Origin: Rhodovibrionaceae bacterium
GTDB lineage: Bacteria > Pseudomonadota > Alphaproteobacteria > Kiloniellales > DSM-21159
DNA length: 64,000 nucleotides
Reading direction: 5' to 3'
Assembly (NCBI GenBank): GCA_028279885.1
Contig: JANQMX010000067.1
Span: 124,001-188,000, forward strand
Positions within the stretch are counted from its first letter, which is position 1; each line of letters begins with the position of its first letter. This document shows positions 53,650 to 61,410 of the stretch, piece after piece. The notes under the pieces were generated by a model, which was not told the DNA's origin, did no database searches, and saw only the letters and a list, made by a program, of their open reading frames with translations. The translations under genes and the position numbers were made by a program.

Positions 53650-53922
53650 AGCGTTCTTCAGCTAGATAGAACCATTCTGACGGAGCGCCTTTGCGACAAG
53701 ATCAAGCCTGGGCGCGAAGAGCATATCCCGAGATATGGTCGAGCGGCCAGGCGCAGAGATTGGCGCAAAGGCGCCCGTCCCGAAGGGCTTCCGCCTGGCG
53801 GGCGCCCGCTGGCGCGGCGCGCTTGACCGATGCGCCCGGCATCGCTCTGCGCGCGCCGAACCAGCGGTTCGCCTCGCCAGGCGGAAGCAGAATTGTTTCT
53901 ATCTAGCTGAAGAACGCTCTAG
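53646..53922. repeat. 277-bp element with perfect 26-bp inverted terminal repeats
   Basis: The left end (53646-53671, starting CTAGAGCGTTCTTCAGC) and right end (53897-53922) are exact reverse complements. Weaker similarity (ATTCTG) continues inward. The interior of about 225 bp is GC-rich, has several short hairpins and no supported gene. The element supplies TAG stop codons to the genes on both sides: the small membrane gene at 53647 and the DsbA-type gene at 53921. It resembles a MITE-like element, or a large two-way terminator. Confidence 0.85.
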
Positions 53923-54578
53923 GCCCTTGCCCGCAGGGCCGCTTCGTTCTCGCTGCGCATCGTCTCGAACATGCGCAGCAGCACCTCCGGTGGCTGTGCG
54001 CCGGGCAGGGCATAGCGGGTGTTGAACACGAAGCAGGGGACGCCGGTGATCCCGCTGTTCCGGGCAAAGGCATCTTCGGCACGCATCGCATCGATGCCTT
54101 CGTCACCGGCCAAAAGGCGCTCTACCGCTGCCCGGTCCATCCCCACAGCGGCGGCGATCTCGCTCAAAACCTCGGTATCGCCGATATCGCGACCGTCCAG
54201 GAAGTAGGCGTCGAACAGGGCCTGGACGAGCGAGTTTGCCTCGACCGCCTCGCTTTCTTCCGCCATGCGGATCAAGCGGTGGGAGTCCAGCGTGTTGGGC
54301 GTCCGCCCGATGCCCGCGAAGTTGAAGGGGATACCCTCTTCCTCGCCGGCGGAGGCGATGTGGTCGTAGACCCTCTGGGCATTCTCCGCACCGCCGAACT
54401 TGAGGGCGAGATAGCGCTGCCGCTCCATGCCCTCGGCCGGCATATCGGGATTGAGCTGAAAGGGGCGCCAGCGAAAGGCGAGGTCCGGCTGAGGCCGCAC
54501 AGCTAACGCGCGCTCCAGCCTGCGCTTGCCGATAAAGCACCAAGGACAAATGGTGTCTGAGTAGATATCGACGATCAT
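53919..54578 (-). CDS. DsbA family oxidoreductase, FrnE/HCCA-isomerase-like
   Basis: A 219-residue cytoplasmic DsbA-fold protein with redox motif C11-P-W-C14 at the very N-terminus and cis-Pro in GITGVPCFVFN. It has the helical insertion seen in FrnE and 2-hydroxychromene-2-carboxylate isomerases. FrnE-type members have dithiol/disulfide activity; the role here is unknown. No signal peptide. Its TAG stop lies in the end of the inverted-repeat element. It is divergent from the SapC gene, about 98 bp apart. Confidence 0.88.
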   Translation of the reverse strand: MIVDIYSDTICPWCFIGKRRLERALAVRPQPDLAFRWRPFQLNPDMPAEGMERQRYLALKFGGAENAQRVYDHIASAGEEEGIPFNFAGIGRTPNTLDSHRLIRMAEESEAVEANSLVQALFDAYFLDGRDIGDTEVLSEIAAAVGMDRAAVERLLAGDEGIDAMRAEDAFARNSGITGVPCFVFNTRYALPGAQPPEVLLRMFETMRSENEAALRARA

Positions 54579-54676
54579 ATTGGCCTCGGCTCTCGCCTGT
54601 CGTACTTCTGTCGCGCTTCCATGCTATGTGGAAGAGTTACGCCCACAAACAAGAATATCGTACGAGGTTGTTGATA

Positions 54677-55435
54677 ATGAGCGATTCGGGAGTGCAGCAG
54701 CAAGAAACGGGCTTGCCGCCGCTTTATTCGGAGATGGTGCCGATCAACACGGAGATGCATGCCGGCTACTCGCTGCGCGCCCGGCGCAGCTATCGCTATG
54801 CCGCAGCCGAGGTCTCGCTGCCCCTGAACGTCGCGGAGTTCCCCCGCGCCGCGATCAGCTATCCCATCGCCTTCTCAGCCGCTACGCCGTCCTTTCCCAT
54901 CGCCGTTCTCGGCGTCAGCAGCGGCGTTAACCTCTTCGTCGACGAGGAGGGGAACTGGCTTCCCGGCACTTACGTGCCGGCCTACGCACGGCGCTATCCC
55001 TTCTTTCTCGCCCGAGAGAAGGACGGGGAGAAGTTCGCCCTTTGCCTCGATCGCAACGAGGAGATCCTCGAGCTTAGCGACCGGGAGCCCTTGCTGAGCG
55101 AGGGCGAGCCGACGCCGGCCCTGAAGAACGCCATGGAGTTCTGCCAGAATTACCACAAGGCGCAGACACTGACCCGGCAGGTTGTCGACAGCCTGGAGAA
55201 GCTGGACCTCCTGATCGATCGGCAGGTTTCGATCGACACGGTGGATGGCGAGAAGATGCGCATCGGCGGCTTCAAGATGATCGACGAAGAGAAGTTCAAG
55301 GCTTTGCCGCCGGAGCTGCTGAGCGAGTGGCGCGACCGGGACATCCTGATGCTGATCTACGCCCACAGGCTTTCTCAGGAGAACTGGTCGCGGCTGGTGG
55401 AGCGCCACGCCCAGCGGACGGCCGTCAAGTCTTGA
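54677..55435 (+). CDS. SapC family protein
   Basis: A 252-residue SapC-family protein, recognised by PINTEMHAGYSLR near residue 21, AAEVSLPLNVAEFPRAAISYP and YVPAYARRYPFFLA. The family is linked to surface-layer or peptide-transport-related loci in Campylobacter and many proteobacteria, but its biochemical role is not settled. No signal peptide. ATG 54677 has GAGG 9 bases upstream; the in-frame codon at 54626 lacks one. It precedes the acyl-CoA operon by 107 bp that contain a short direct repeat (GGCGCAGAGGCG twice). Confidence 0.85.
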   Translation: MSDSGVQQQETGLPPLYSEMVPINTEMHAGYSLRARRSYRYAAAEVSLPLNVAEFPRAAISYPIAFSAATPSFPIAVLGVSSGVNLFVDEEGNWLPGTYVPAYARRYPFFLAREKDGEKFALCLDRNEEILELSDREPLLSEGEPTPALKNAMEFCQNYHKAQTLTRQVVDSLEKLDLLIDRQVSIDTVDGEKMRIGGFKMIDEEKFKALPPELLSEWRDRDILMLIYAHRLSQENWSRLVERHAQRTAVKS

Positions 55436-55542
55436 CCGCGCTGTCTCCACATCCAATTCTTGAGCGCTGTGCCGCGGCGAGCTGACGACGGCGCAGAGGC
55501 GAGTGACAACAACAGAGGCGCAGAGGCGGGCCAAAGTCGTCG

Positions 55543-57183
55543 ATGACCGAGGAAAACCCTTACGAGGTCGATCTCGACCGGAACCCGGCCAATTACGTGC
55601 CGCTGTCCCCCATCTCCTTCTTGAAGCGCTCGACCGAGGTTTATCCCGACAAGCCGGCTGTCATTCACGACCGGGTCTACAGCTATGCCGAGTTCGGCGA
55701 GCGGGTGCGGCGTCTCGCGTCAGCACTGGCGAAACGCGGCGTCGGCCTGGGCGACACGGTCTCGGTGATGGCCGCGAACATTCCGGCGCTCCTGGAGGCC
55801 CACTACGGCGTTCCCATGGCCGGTGGGGTCCTCAACGCCCTCAACATCCGCCTCGATCCCCGGACGGTCGGCTTCATCCTCGACCACAGTCGCGCCAAGG
55901 TGCTGCTCACCGACCGTGAATTCGCCCCCGTGGTCGGCAAAGCCCTGACACTCTGCAAGTCGAAGCCGCTGGTGGTCGACATCGACGATCCCTTGACCGA
56001 ACTACAGGGCGGCACGCGCGGCGAGCGCCTTGGCGAGATGGACTACGAAACGCTGCTGGCCGAGGGCGACCCGGCGCACCCCTGGCAGCTTCCCGCCGAC
56101 GAGTGGCAGGCCTGCAGCCTCAACTACACCTCAGGCACCACCGGCAGCCCCAAAGGCGTGGTCTATCACCACCGCGGCGCCTACCTGAATGCGCTCGGCA
56201 ACCTCATCGCTTTTGGCCTGACGCCGCAGAGCCGCTACCTCTGGACCCTGCCGATGTTCCACTGCAACGGCTGGACCTTCACCTGGGCGGTGACGGCAGC
56301 GGGCGGCACCCATGTCTGCCTCAGGAAGGTCGACCCAGCGCTGATCTATCGCCTGATCGCCGAGACCGGCGTCAGCCACATGTGCGGCGCCCCCATCGTG
56401 CTCAACATGCTGGCCCACGCGCCGGAGAACGTCCGGCAGGCCTTCCCGCAGACCGTGGAGATCGCCACCGGCGGCGCTGCGCCGCCGAGCGCGGTGATCG
56501 AGAACATGGAGCGTCAGGGCTTTCGCGTGCTCCATCTCTACGGCCTGACCGAGAGCTACGGCCCGGCGACGCTCTGCGCCTGGCAGGAAGATTGGGACGG
56601 TCTGGAGCAGACCGCAAAGGCGGGCCGTATGGCCCGGCAAGGCGTCAATTACGTCACCCTGCAGGACGCCAGCATCCGCAATCCGGACACGCTGGAAGAG
56701 GTGCCGCGCGATGGCGAGACCATCGGCGAGCTGATGCTACGCGGCAACACGGTGATGCGCGGCTATCTCAAGAACCCGGCCGCCAGCGAGACCGCTTTCC
56801 AAGGCGGCTGGTTCCACACCGGCGATCTCGGCGTGCTGCACCCGGACGGCTACATCGAGGTCAAGGACCGCTCAAAGGACATCATCATCTCCGGCGGCGA
56901 AAACATCTCCTCGCTCGAGGTGGAAGAGGCGCTCTACCGCCATCCCAAGGTGCTGGAGGCCGCCGTGGTCGCCCGGCCGGACGAGAAGTGGGGGGAGAGC
57001 CCCTGCGCCTTCGTTACCCTGAAGCCGGGGCAGGACTGCTCTGCCGAGGAAATCATTGCCCACTGCCGGGACAGCATGGCTCATTACAAGGCGCCGCACA
57101 GCGTCGTGTTCGGCGAGCTGCCGAAGACCTCAACCGGCAAGATACAGAAGTTCGTTTTGCGGGAGCGCGCCCGCGCCCTTTAA
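55543..57183 (+). CDS. Acyl-CoA synthetase (LvaE-like, AMP-forming)
   Basis: A 546-residue ANL-superfamily ligase: P-loop YTSGTTGSPKGV (195-206), GLTESYGPAT, GDLGVLHPDGYIEVKDRSKD and C-terminal Lys loop TSTGKIQKFVL. It activates a carboxylic acid to its CoA thioester, most likely of short to medium chain. It is the first of six plus-strand genes (ligase, DUF6445, SDR, acyl-CoA dehydrogenase, kinase-like, DUF6285) that mirror lvaE, D, C, A, B of the Pseudomonas putida levulinate pathway. Confidence 0.9.
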   Translation: MTEENPYEVDLDRNPANYVPLSPISFLKRSTEVYPDKPAVIHDRVYSYAEFGERVRRLASALAKRGVGLGDTVSVMAANIPALLEAHYGVPMAGGVLNALNIRLDPRTVGFILDHSRAKVLLTDREFAPVVGKALTLCKSKPLVVDIDDPLTELQGGTRGERLGEMDYETLLAEGDPAHPWQLPADEWQACSLNYTSGTTGSPKGVVYHHRGAYLNALGNLIAFGLTPQSRYLWTLPMFHCNGWTFTWAVTAAGGTHVCLRKVDPALIYRLIAETGVSHMCGAPIVLNMLAHAPENVRQAFPQTVEIATGGAAPPSAVIENMERQGFRVLHLYGLTESYGPATLCAWQEDWDGLEQTAKAGRMARQGVNYVTLQDASIRNPDTLEEVPRDGETIGELMLRGNTVMRGYLKNPAASETAFQGGWFHTGDLGVLHPDGYIEVKDRSKDIIISGGENISSLEVEEALYRHPKVLEAAVVARPDEKWGESPCAFVTLKPGQDCSAEEIIAHCRDSMAHYKAPHSVVFGELPKTSTGKIQKFVLRERARAL

Positions 57184-57213
57184 GCCGAAGCCCGAAAGTT
57201 TGGTTCGAGTGAG

Positions 57214-57843
57214 ATGTACAAGTCCCTCCTGATCGTCGACGACTTCTACAGCAACCCCATGGAAGTGCGCCGCGCCGCCCTCAGCGCGGACTATCCGGCC
57301 GTCACCGGGGTGCGCACCTTCCCGGGCCGCAACTCGGCGCAGCCCTTTACGGTGCCTGGCCTCGACCAGGTCGCCTCGCAGTTGGCCAACGAACCGATCA
57401 CCGGCGATACCGCCAACGCCAACTCTTTCCATAGCCACTTCCGCATCACCGTCGGCGGGGAAGTTGGGCGTTACAACGTCCATGCGGACCCGAGCCACCT
57501 CGCCATGGTGGGCATCTGCTATCTGACTCTGCCGGAGGATTGTCAGGGCGGCACCACCTTCTTTCGCCACCGCCCGACCGGCACCGACCGGACTCCGCGC
57601 CAGGAGGACCTGGAGGCGGCCGGCTACACCTCCGTTGCCGAGCTGCTCAAGCGGGACGGGCCTGAAATGTCGCGTTGGGAGACACTCATGACCATCCCCA
57701 TGCGCTTCAACCGTCTGGTGCTCTATCGACCCTTCTTCTGGCATTCGGCCGGGCCGGCCTTTGGCGACTCGCCGGAGAACGGCCGGCTGATCCAGCTCTT
57801 CTCCTTCGTTAGTGGGGCCGCACAGCAAAGGCAGAGCGCATGA
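57214..57843 (+). CDS. DUF6445 family protein, Fe(II)/2-oxoglutarate oxygenase-like
   Basis: A 209-residue protein with the residue pattern of an Fe/2OG dioxygenase: H90-x-D92 in YNVHADPSH, GGTTFFRHR, then NRLVLY, H177 in FWHSAGP, and R191 in GRLIQLF. These could bind iron (H90, D92, H177) and 2-oxoglutarate (R191). The N-terminal SNPMEVRRAAL segment is typical of DUF6445. It lies 30 bp after the ligase and overlaps the SDR start by 4 bp. A hydroxylase in an operon that appears built for hydroxyacyl-CoA catabolism is suggestive, but activity is not shown. Confidence 0.78.
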   Translation: MYKSLLIVDDFYSNPMEVRRAALSADYPAVTGVRTFPGRNSAQPFTVPGLDQVASQLANEPITGDTANANSFHSHFRITVGGEVGRYNVHADPSHLAMVGICYLTLPEDCQGGTTFFRHRPTGTDRTPRQEDLEAAGYTSVAELLKRDGPEMSRWETLMTIPMRFNRLVLYRPFFWHSAGPAFGDSPENGRLIQLFSFVSGAAQQRQSA

Positions 57844-58604
57844 CCAATCCCTTCGACATTGCCGGCCGCACGGCGCTGGTCACGGGCGCCTCGAGCGGCT
57901 TGGGCCGTCACTTCGCGCTGCTGCTGGCCCGTCACGGCGCCAAGGTGGCGATCGCCGCCCGCCGCGCCGAGCGCCTGGAGTCCTTGAAGCAGGAGATCGA
58001 ACGTTTCGACGGGCGGGCCCTGCCGCTCCACCTCGACGTCCTCGACCCGGAGTCCGTCGCTTGCGCCGTGCGCGAGACTGAAACCGAGCTCGGCCCGCTG
58101 AGCATCCTGGTTAACAACGCCGGCATCGCAGAGTCTCAGGGCACCTGGGAGATGCCGGAAGAAGAATGGGACCGGGTGGTCGACACCAATCTCAAAGGCG
58201 TCTTCCTCATGGCGCAGTGCGCGGCGCGCCACATGATCCGCCACGAGCAGGGGGGTAGCATCGTCAACATCGCCTCCGTCCTCGCCGAGCATGCCTCGGG
58301 CCGGGTGCCGGCCTACTGCGCCTCCAAGGCCGGCGTGGCCAACCTGACCCGGTCGCTGGGGATCGAGCTGGCGCGCTACGACATTCGGGTCAACGCCATC
58401 GCACCCGGCTACTTCCCCACCGATCTCAACGAGGCCTTTCTCAACTCGCCACAGGGAGAGGCCCTGAAGCAGCGCATTCCGCAGCGCCGCTTCGGGCAGT
58501 ACGCCGACCTGGACGGCGTCTTGCTGCTGCTCGCCTCGGACGCCTCGCGCTACATGTCCGGCAGCATCGTTACCGTCGACGGCGGTCAGACTGCCGTCGC
58601 CTGA
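57840..58604 (+). CDS. Short-chain dehydrogenase/reductase (LvaD-like)
   Basis: A 254-residue classical SDR: cofactor loop TGASSGLG (15-22), NNAG at 92-95, catalytic S146, Y159 and K163 (YCASK). The C-terminal MSGSIVTVDGGQTA is also typical. It would interconvert a ketone and an alcohol with NAD(P)H, possibly a 4-oxoacyl- to a 4-hydroxyacyl-CoA if the operon is levulinate-like. The ATG overlaps the DUF6445 stop, so the two are coupled. Confidence 0.9.
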   Translation: MTNPFDIAGRTALVTGASSGLGRHFALLLARHGAKVAIAARRAERLESLKQEIERFDGRALPLHLDVLDPESVACAVRETETELGPLSILVNNAGIAESQGTWEMPEEEWDRVVDTNLKGVFLMAQCAARHMIRHEQGGSIVNIASVLAEHASGRVPAYCASKAGVANLTRSLGIELARYDIRVNAIAPGYFPTDLNEAFLNSPQGEALKQRIPQRRFGQYADLDGVLLLLASDASRYMSGSIVTVDGGQTAVA

Positions 58605-58648
58605 CCTGCCAAACCGCCGCAACCGCAAGCGCCGGAACAAGGAGCCTC

Positions 58649-59845
58649 ATGGACTTCACGCTGCCCCCGAAGGTCGATGCGCTGCGGACGGAGATCCGCG
58701 CGTTCGTTGCAGAAGAGATCATGCCGCTGGAGCGTGACCGGGCGAACTACGACGGGCACGAGAACATCCGGCCGGACCTGCTGGAACACCTGCGCGGCAA
58801 AGCCAAGGAAGCAGGCCTCTGGGCCATCCAGATGCCCGAAGCGCGCGGCGGCCGCGGCCTGTCCCTGGCCGAGATGGCCGCCTGTTACGAGGAGATGGGG
58901 CGCTCGATCTTCGGGCCGGTGGTCTTCAACTCCGCCGCCCCCGACGACGGCAATATGATGGTGCTGAACAAGGTCGGCACCGACGCGCAGCAGCGCGACT
59001 GGCTGCAGCCGATCGTCGAGGGCCGGGTGCGCTCCGCTTTCGCCATGACCGAGCCCGACGGCGGCGCCGGCTCCGACCCCGGCATGATGCGCACCCGCGC
59101 CGAGCGCAAGGGCGACCGCTATGTCATCGAGGGCCGCAAGTGGTTCATTACCGGTGCCGGTGTGGCCGAGCACTTCATCGTGGTCGCCCGCACCAGCGAT
59201 GACGCACGCAAGGGCCTGACCGCCTTCCTGTTCTATCGCGATCAGCCGGGCTGGGAGATCGTCCGCAAAGTCCCCATCATGGGGCCGGAAGAGCATGGCG
59301 GCCACTGCGAGCTGGTCTTCGACGGCTTGGAGATACCGGCCGAGAATGTGCTGATCGGCGAAGGGGAGGGGCTCAAGCTGACCCAGATCCGGCTTGGCCC
59401 GGCGCGCCTCACCCACTGCATGCGCTGGCTTGGCATGGCCAAGCGGGCGTTGGAGATCGCCGGCGACTACGCGCGCGAACGCAGCGGCTTCGGCGTCAAA
59501 CTGGCCGACCGAGAGTCGATCCAGTTGCTGCTCGGCACGGCGGCCATGCAGATCGAGATCGGCCGTCTCCTGACCATGAAGGCGGCCTGGAAGCTCGACA
59601 CCGGCGACTTCGCCCGCAAGGAAATCTCCATGGCCAAGGTACAGGCCGCCGATGCCCTGCAGACCACGGTGGACACGGCCATCCAGATCTGCGGTGCCAA
59701 GGGCTACTCCCAGGACACGCCGCTCGAGTGGATGTACCGCTACGCCCGCCAGGCGCGCCTGGTCGACGGCGCCTCGGAAGTGCATCGCATGGTGGTCTCG
59801 CGTTTTCTCATGCAAGAGGGCCTCGACTACTGGAGCTGGCCCTGA
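58649..59845 (+). CDS. Acyl-CoA dehydrogenase (ACAD10/11 and LvaC-like)
   Basis: A 398-residue flavin acyl-CoA dehydrogenase: FAD/substrate region FAMTEPDGGAGSDP (about 132-145), WFITGAGVAEHFIV, and C-terminal ICGAKGYSQDTPLEWMYR and ASEVHRMVV. Its pairing with an aminoglycoside-kinase-like gene and a DUF6285 gene matches the ACAD10/11 and LvaC group, which handle 4-phosphorylated acyl-CoA rather than plain beta-oxidation substrates. AAGGAG precedes ATG 58649. The stop is overlapped by the next gene. Confidence 0.9.
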   Translation: MDFTLPPKVDALRTEIRAFVAEEIMPLERDRANYDGHENIRPDLLEHLRGKAKEAGLWAIQMPEARGGRGLSLAEMAACYEEMGRSIFGPVVFNSAAPDDGNMMVLNKVGTDAQQRDWLQPIVEGRVRSAFAMTEPDGGAGSDPGMMRTRAERKGDRYVIEGRKWFITGAGVAEHFIVVARTSDDARKGLTAFLFYRDQPGWEIVRKVPIMGPEEHGGHCELVFDGLEIPAENVLIGEGEGLKLTQIRLGPARLTHCMRWLGMAKRALEIAGDYARERSGFGVKLADRESIQLLLGTAAMQIEIGRLLTMKAAWKLDTGDFARKEISMAKVQAADALQTTVDTAIQICGAKGYSQDTPLEWMYRYARQARLVDGASEVHRMVVSRFLMQEGLDYWSWP

Positions 59846-60891
59846 TGCCAGCTTCCATGGATGGGGCGGCGCAGCAGCGTCTCCTCGCGTTCCTCGCCCG
59901 CGTCACCAAAGCGCACTTGATCGAGATCGTGGAGCTTTCCGCGCTGAGTGGCGGTGCCATCCAGGAGAACTGGGGCCTTACCGTAGAGCTAGAAGGCGGC
60001 ACGAAGCCGGGCCGACATCGCTGGGTCCTGCGCAAAGATGCGGCCTCGGGCGTCGCCGTCAGTCTTGGCCGGAAGGAGGAGTTTGTCCTGCTGCGCGCTG
60101 CCGAAGAGGCCGGCATCACCGTGCCGACGCCGCTCTATCTTTGCGAGGACAGTTCCGTCCTCGGCACGCCTTTCTACATCATGGCCCGCATCGAGGGTGT
60201 CGCCCTGGGCCCGAAGGTGGTCAAGGACGTGAGCCTCGGCGGCGACCGGGAGGCTTTGACCGCGCAGCTCGGCCGAGAGCTCGCGCGCATCCACTCGATC
60301 GTGCCGCCGCGGTCGGACCTCGCCTTCCTCGACGAAGCCGAGGGGCATCCGGCGCTGCGCGACATCGAGCGCTATCGCGCTTATCTCGACGCGATGAAGG
60401 AGCTGCGGCCTGCGCTCGAATGGGGCCTGGCCTGGTGCGCCGAGCATCTCCCCGCGCAACAGGAGACGGTGCTGGTCCACCAGGACTTCCGCAGCGGCAA
60501 CTTCATGCTCGATGACAGCAGACTGACCGGCATTCTCGATTGGGAGTTCTGCGCCTGGGGCGATCCCATGAGCGATCTCGGCTGGTTCTGCGCCCAGTGC
60601 TGGCGCTTCGGCCGACCGGACTTGGAGGCCGGCGGCATTGGCGAGAGAGAGACCTTTTACCAAGGCTACGAGGAAGAGAGTGGACGCACCGTGGACCGGG
60701 AGGCCGTCGCCTTCTGGGAGGTCATGGCGCACCTGCGCTGGGCGGTGATCGCCCTGCAGCAGGGCCATCGCCACATCGCCGGTCAGCAGGCCTCGCTTGA
60801 GCTGGCGCTCACCGGCCGCATGGCGGCGCAGTTGGAGCTTGCGGTGCTCGACATGACGCCGCCCGAGCGTTGGGGGACGGCCCATGCGTGA
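59845..60891 (+). CDS. Phosphotransferase family protein (LvaA-like acyl-CoA kinase)
   Basis: A 348-residue kinase of the aminoglycoside phosphotransferase fold. The catalytic loop is HQDFRSGN (H212, D214, N219), the metal motif LDWEFCAWGDP (D232), and an ATP-site Lys is likely in VLRKDA (K64). In the levulinate pathway LvaA phosphorylates the 4-hydroxyl of a hydroxyacyl-CoA, and human ACAD10/11 carry the same domain fused. ATG 59845 shares its A with the TGA of the dehydrogenase. It also overlaps the DUF6285 gene by 8 bp. Confidence 0.87.
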   Translation: MPASMDGAAQQRLLAFLARVTKAHLIEIVELSALSGGAIQENWGLTVELEGGTKPGRHRWVLRKDAASGVAVSLGRKEEFVLLRAAEEAGITVPTPLYLCEDSSVLGTPFYIMARIEGVALGPKVVKDVSLGGDREALTAQLGRELARIHSIVPPRSDLAFLDEAEGHPALRDIERYRAYLDAMKELRPALEWGLAWCAEHLPAQQETVLVHQDFRSGNFMLDDSRLTGILDWEFCAWGDPMSDLGWFCAQCWRFGRPDLEAGGIGERETFYQGYEEESGRTVDREAVAFWEVMAHLRWAVIALQQGHRHIAGQQASLELALTGRMAAQLELAVLDMTPPERWGTAHA

Positions 60892-61189
60892 CCGGCCCGA
60901 TGCCGAGGCGCTGATCGCCGAGTGCCGGCGGGTGCTGCAAGAGGAGCTGGCGCCGAGCCTGCAGGGTGAGGCGCGCTTCAAAGCGCTAATGATCGCCAAT
61001 GCGCTCGGGATGGCCGGCCGGGAGCTGGCGGCCCCGACGGAGCAGGCCGACGGCGCGGCCGCCGCACGTCTCGCAGCAGCGCTGCGGCGCGGGGAGGGGC
61101 ACGGCTCGGCCGAGACCTACGCCGCCCTCAAGCACGACGTGGAACGGCGCGTCGCCATCAGCAATCCAAAGGCGCTGAAGGGTGGGTAG
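60884..61189 (+). CDS. DUF6285 family protein (LvaB-like)
   Basis: A 101-residue helical protein: EALIAECRRVLQEELAPSL, ARFKALMIANALGMAGREL, and AALKHDVERRVAISNPKAL. It belongs to the small DUF6285 group that nearly always accompanies the kinase above; LvaB of Pseudomonas putida has this position and is needed with LvaA for phosphorylation. It starts inside the kinase gene's last codons and ends the six-gene operon, before a hairpin repeat. Confidence 0.85.
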   Translation: MRDRPDAEALIAECRRVLQEELAPSLQGEARFKALMIANALGMAGRELAAPTEQADGAAAARLAAALRRGEGHGSAETYAALKHDVERRVAISNPKALKGG

Positions 61190-61252
61190 GGCCGTCCTGA
61201 GAGCTTCGGTTGCGTCGACGAAAAGCCGCTAGCCCTCGCCGCACCACTCCCT

Positions 61253-61363
61253 GTCACCCCGGCCAAGGGCGAAGCCCGCGAGCCGGGGTCCATTTCACGG
61301 CCCGAGCCAAGCCCTGCCATGGACCCCGGATGTCGCCTCTCGCGAGGCTCCTCCGGGGTGACG
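61253..61363. repeat. Mosaic hairpin repeat, copy 9
   Basis: Begins GTCACCCCGGCCAAGGG and ends CTCCTCCGGGGTGAC. It combines the first module of copy 6 with the second module of copies 1 and 2. It lies between the convergent DUF6285 and GlxA genes. Confidence 0.75.
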
Positions 61364-61410
61364 GGGGAAGGGGAAGACCACCGCCGAAGCAACGGGAGGC
61401 GGAGTGGAAT

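Noticed and set aside
53691..53906. A 71-codon frame inside the inverted-repeat element
   Set aside because: No ribosome site, Arg/Ala-rich composition and no motif. It more likely reflects GC-rich hairpins than a transposase remnant.
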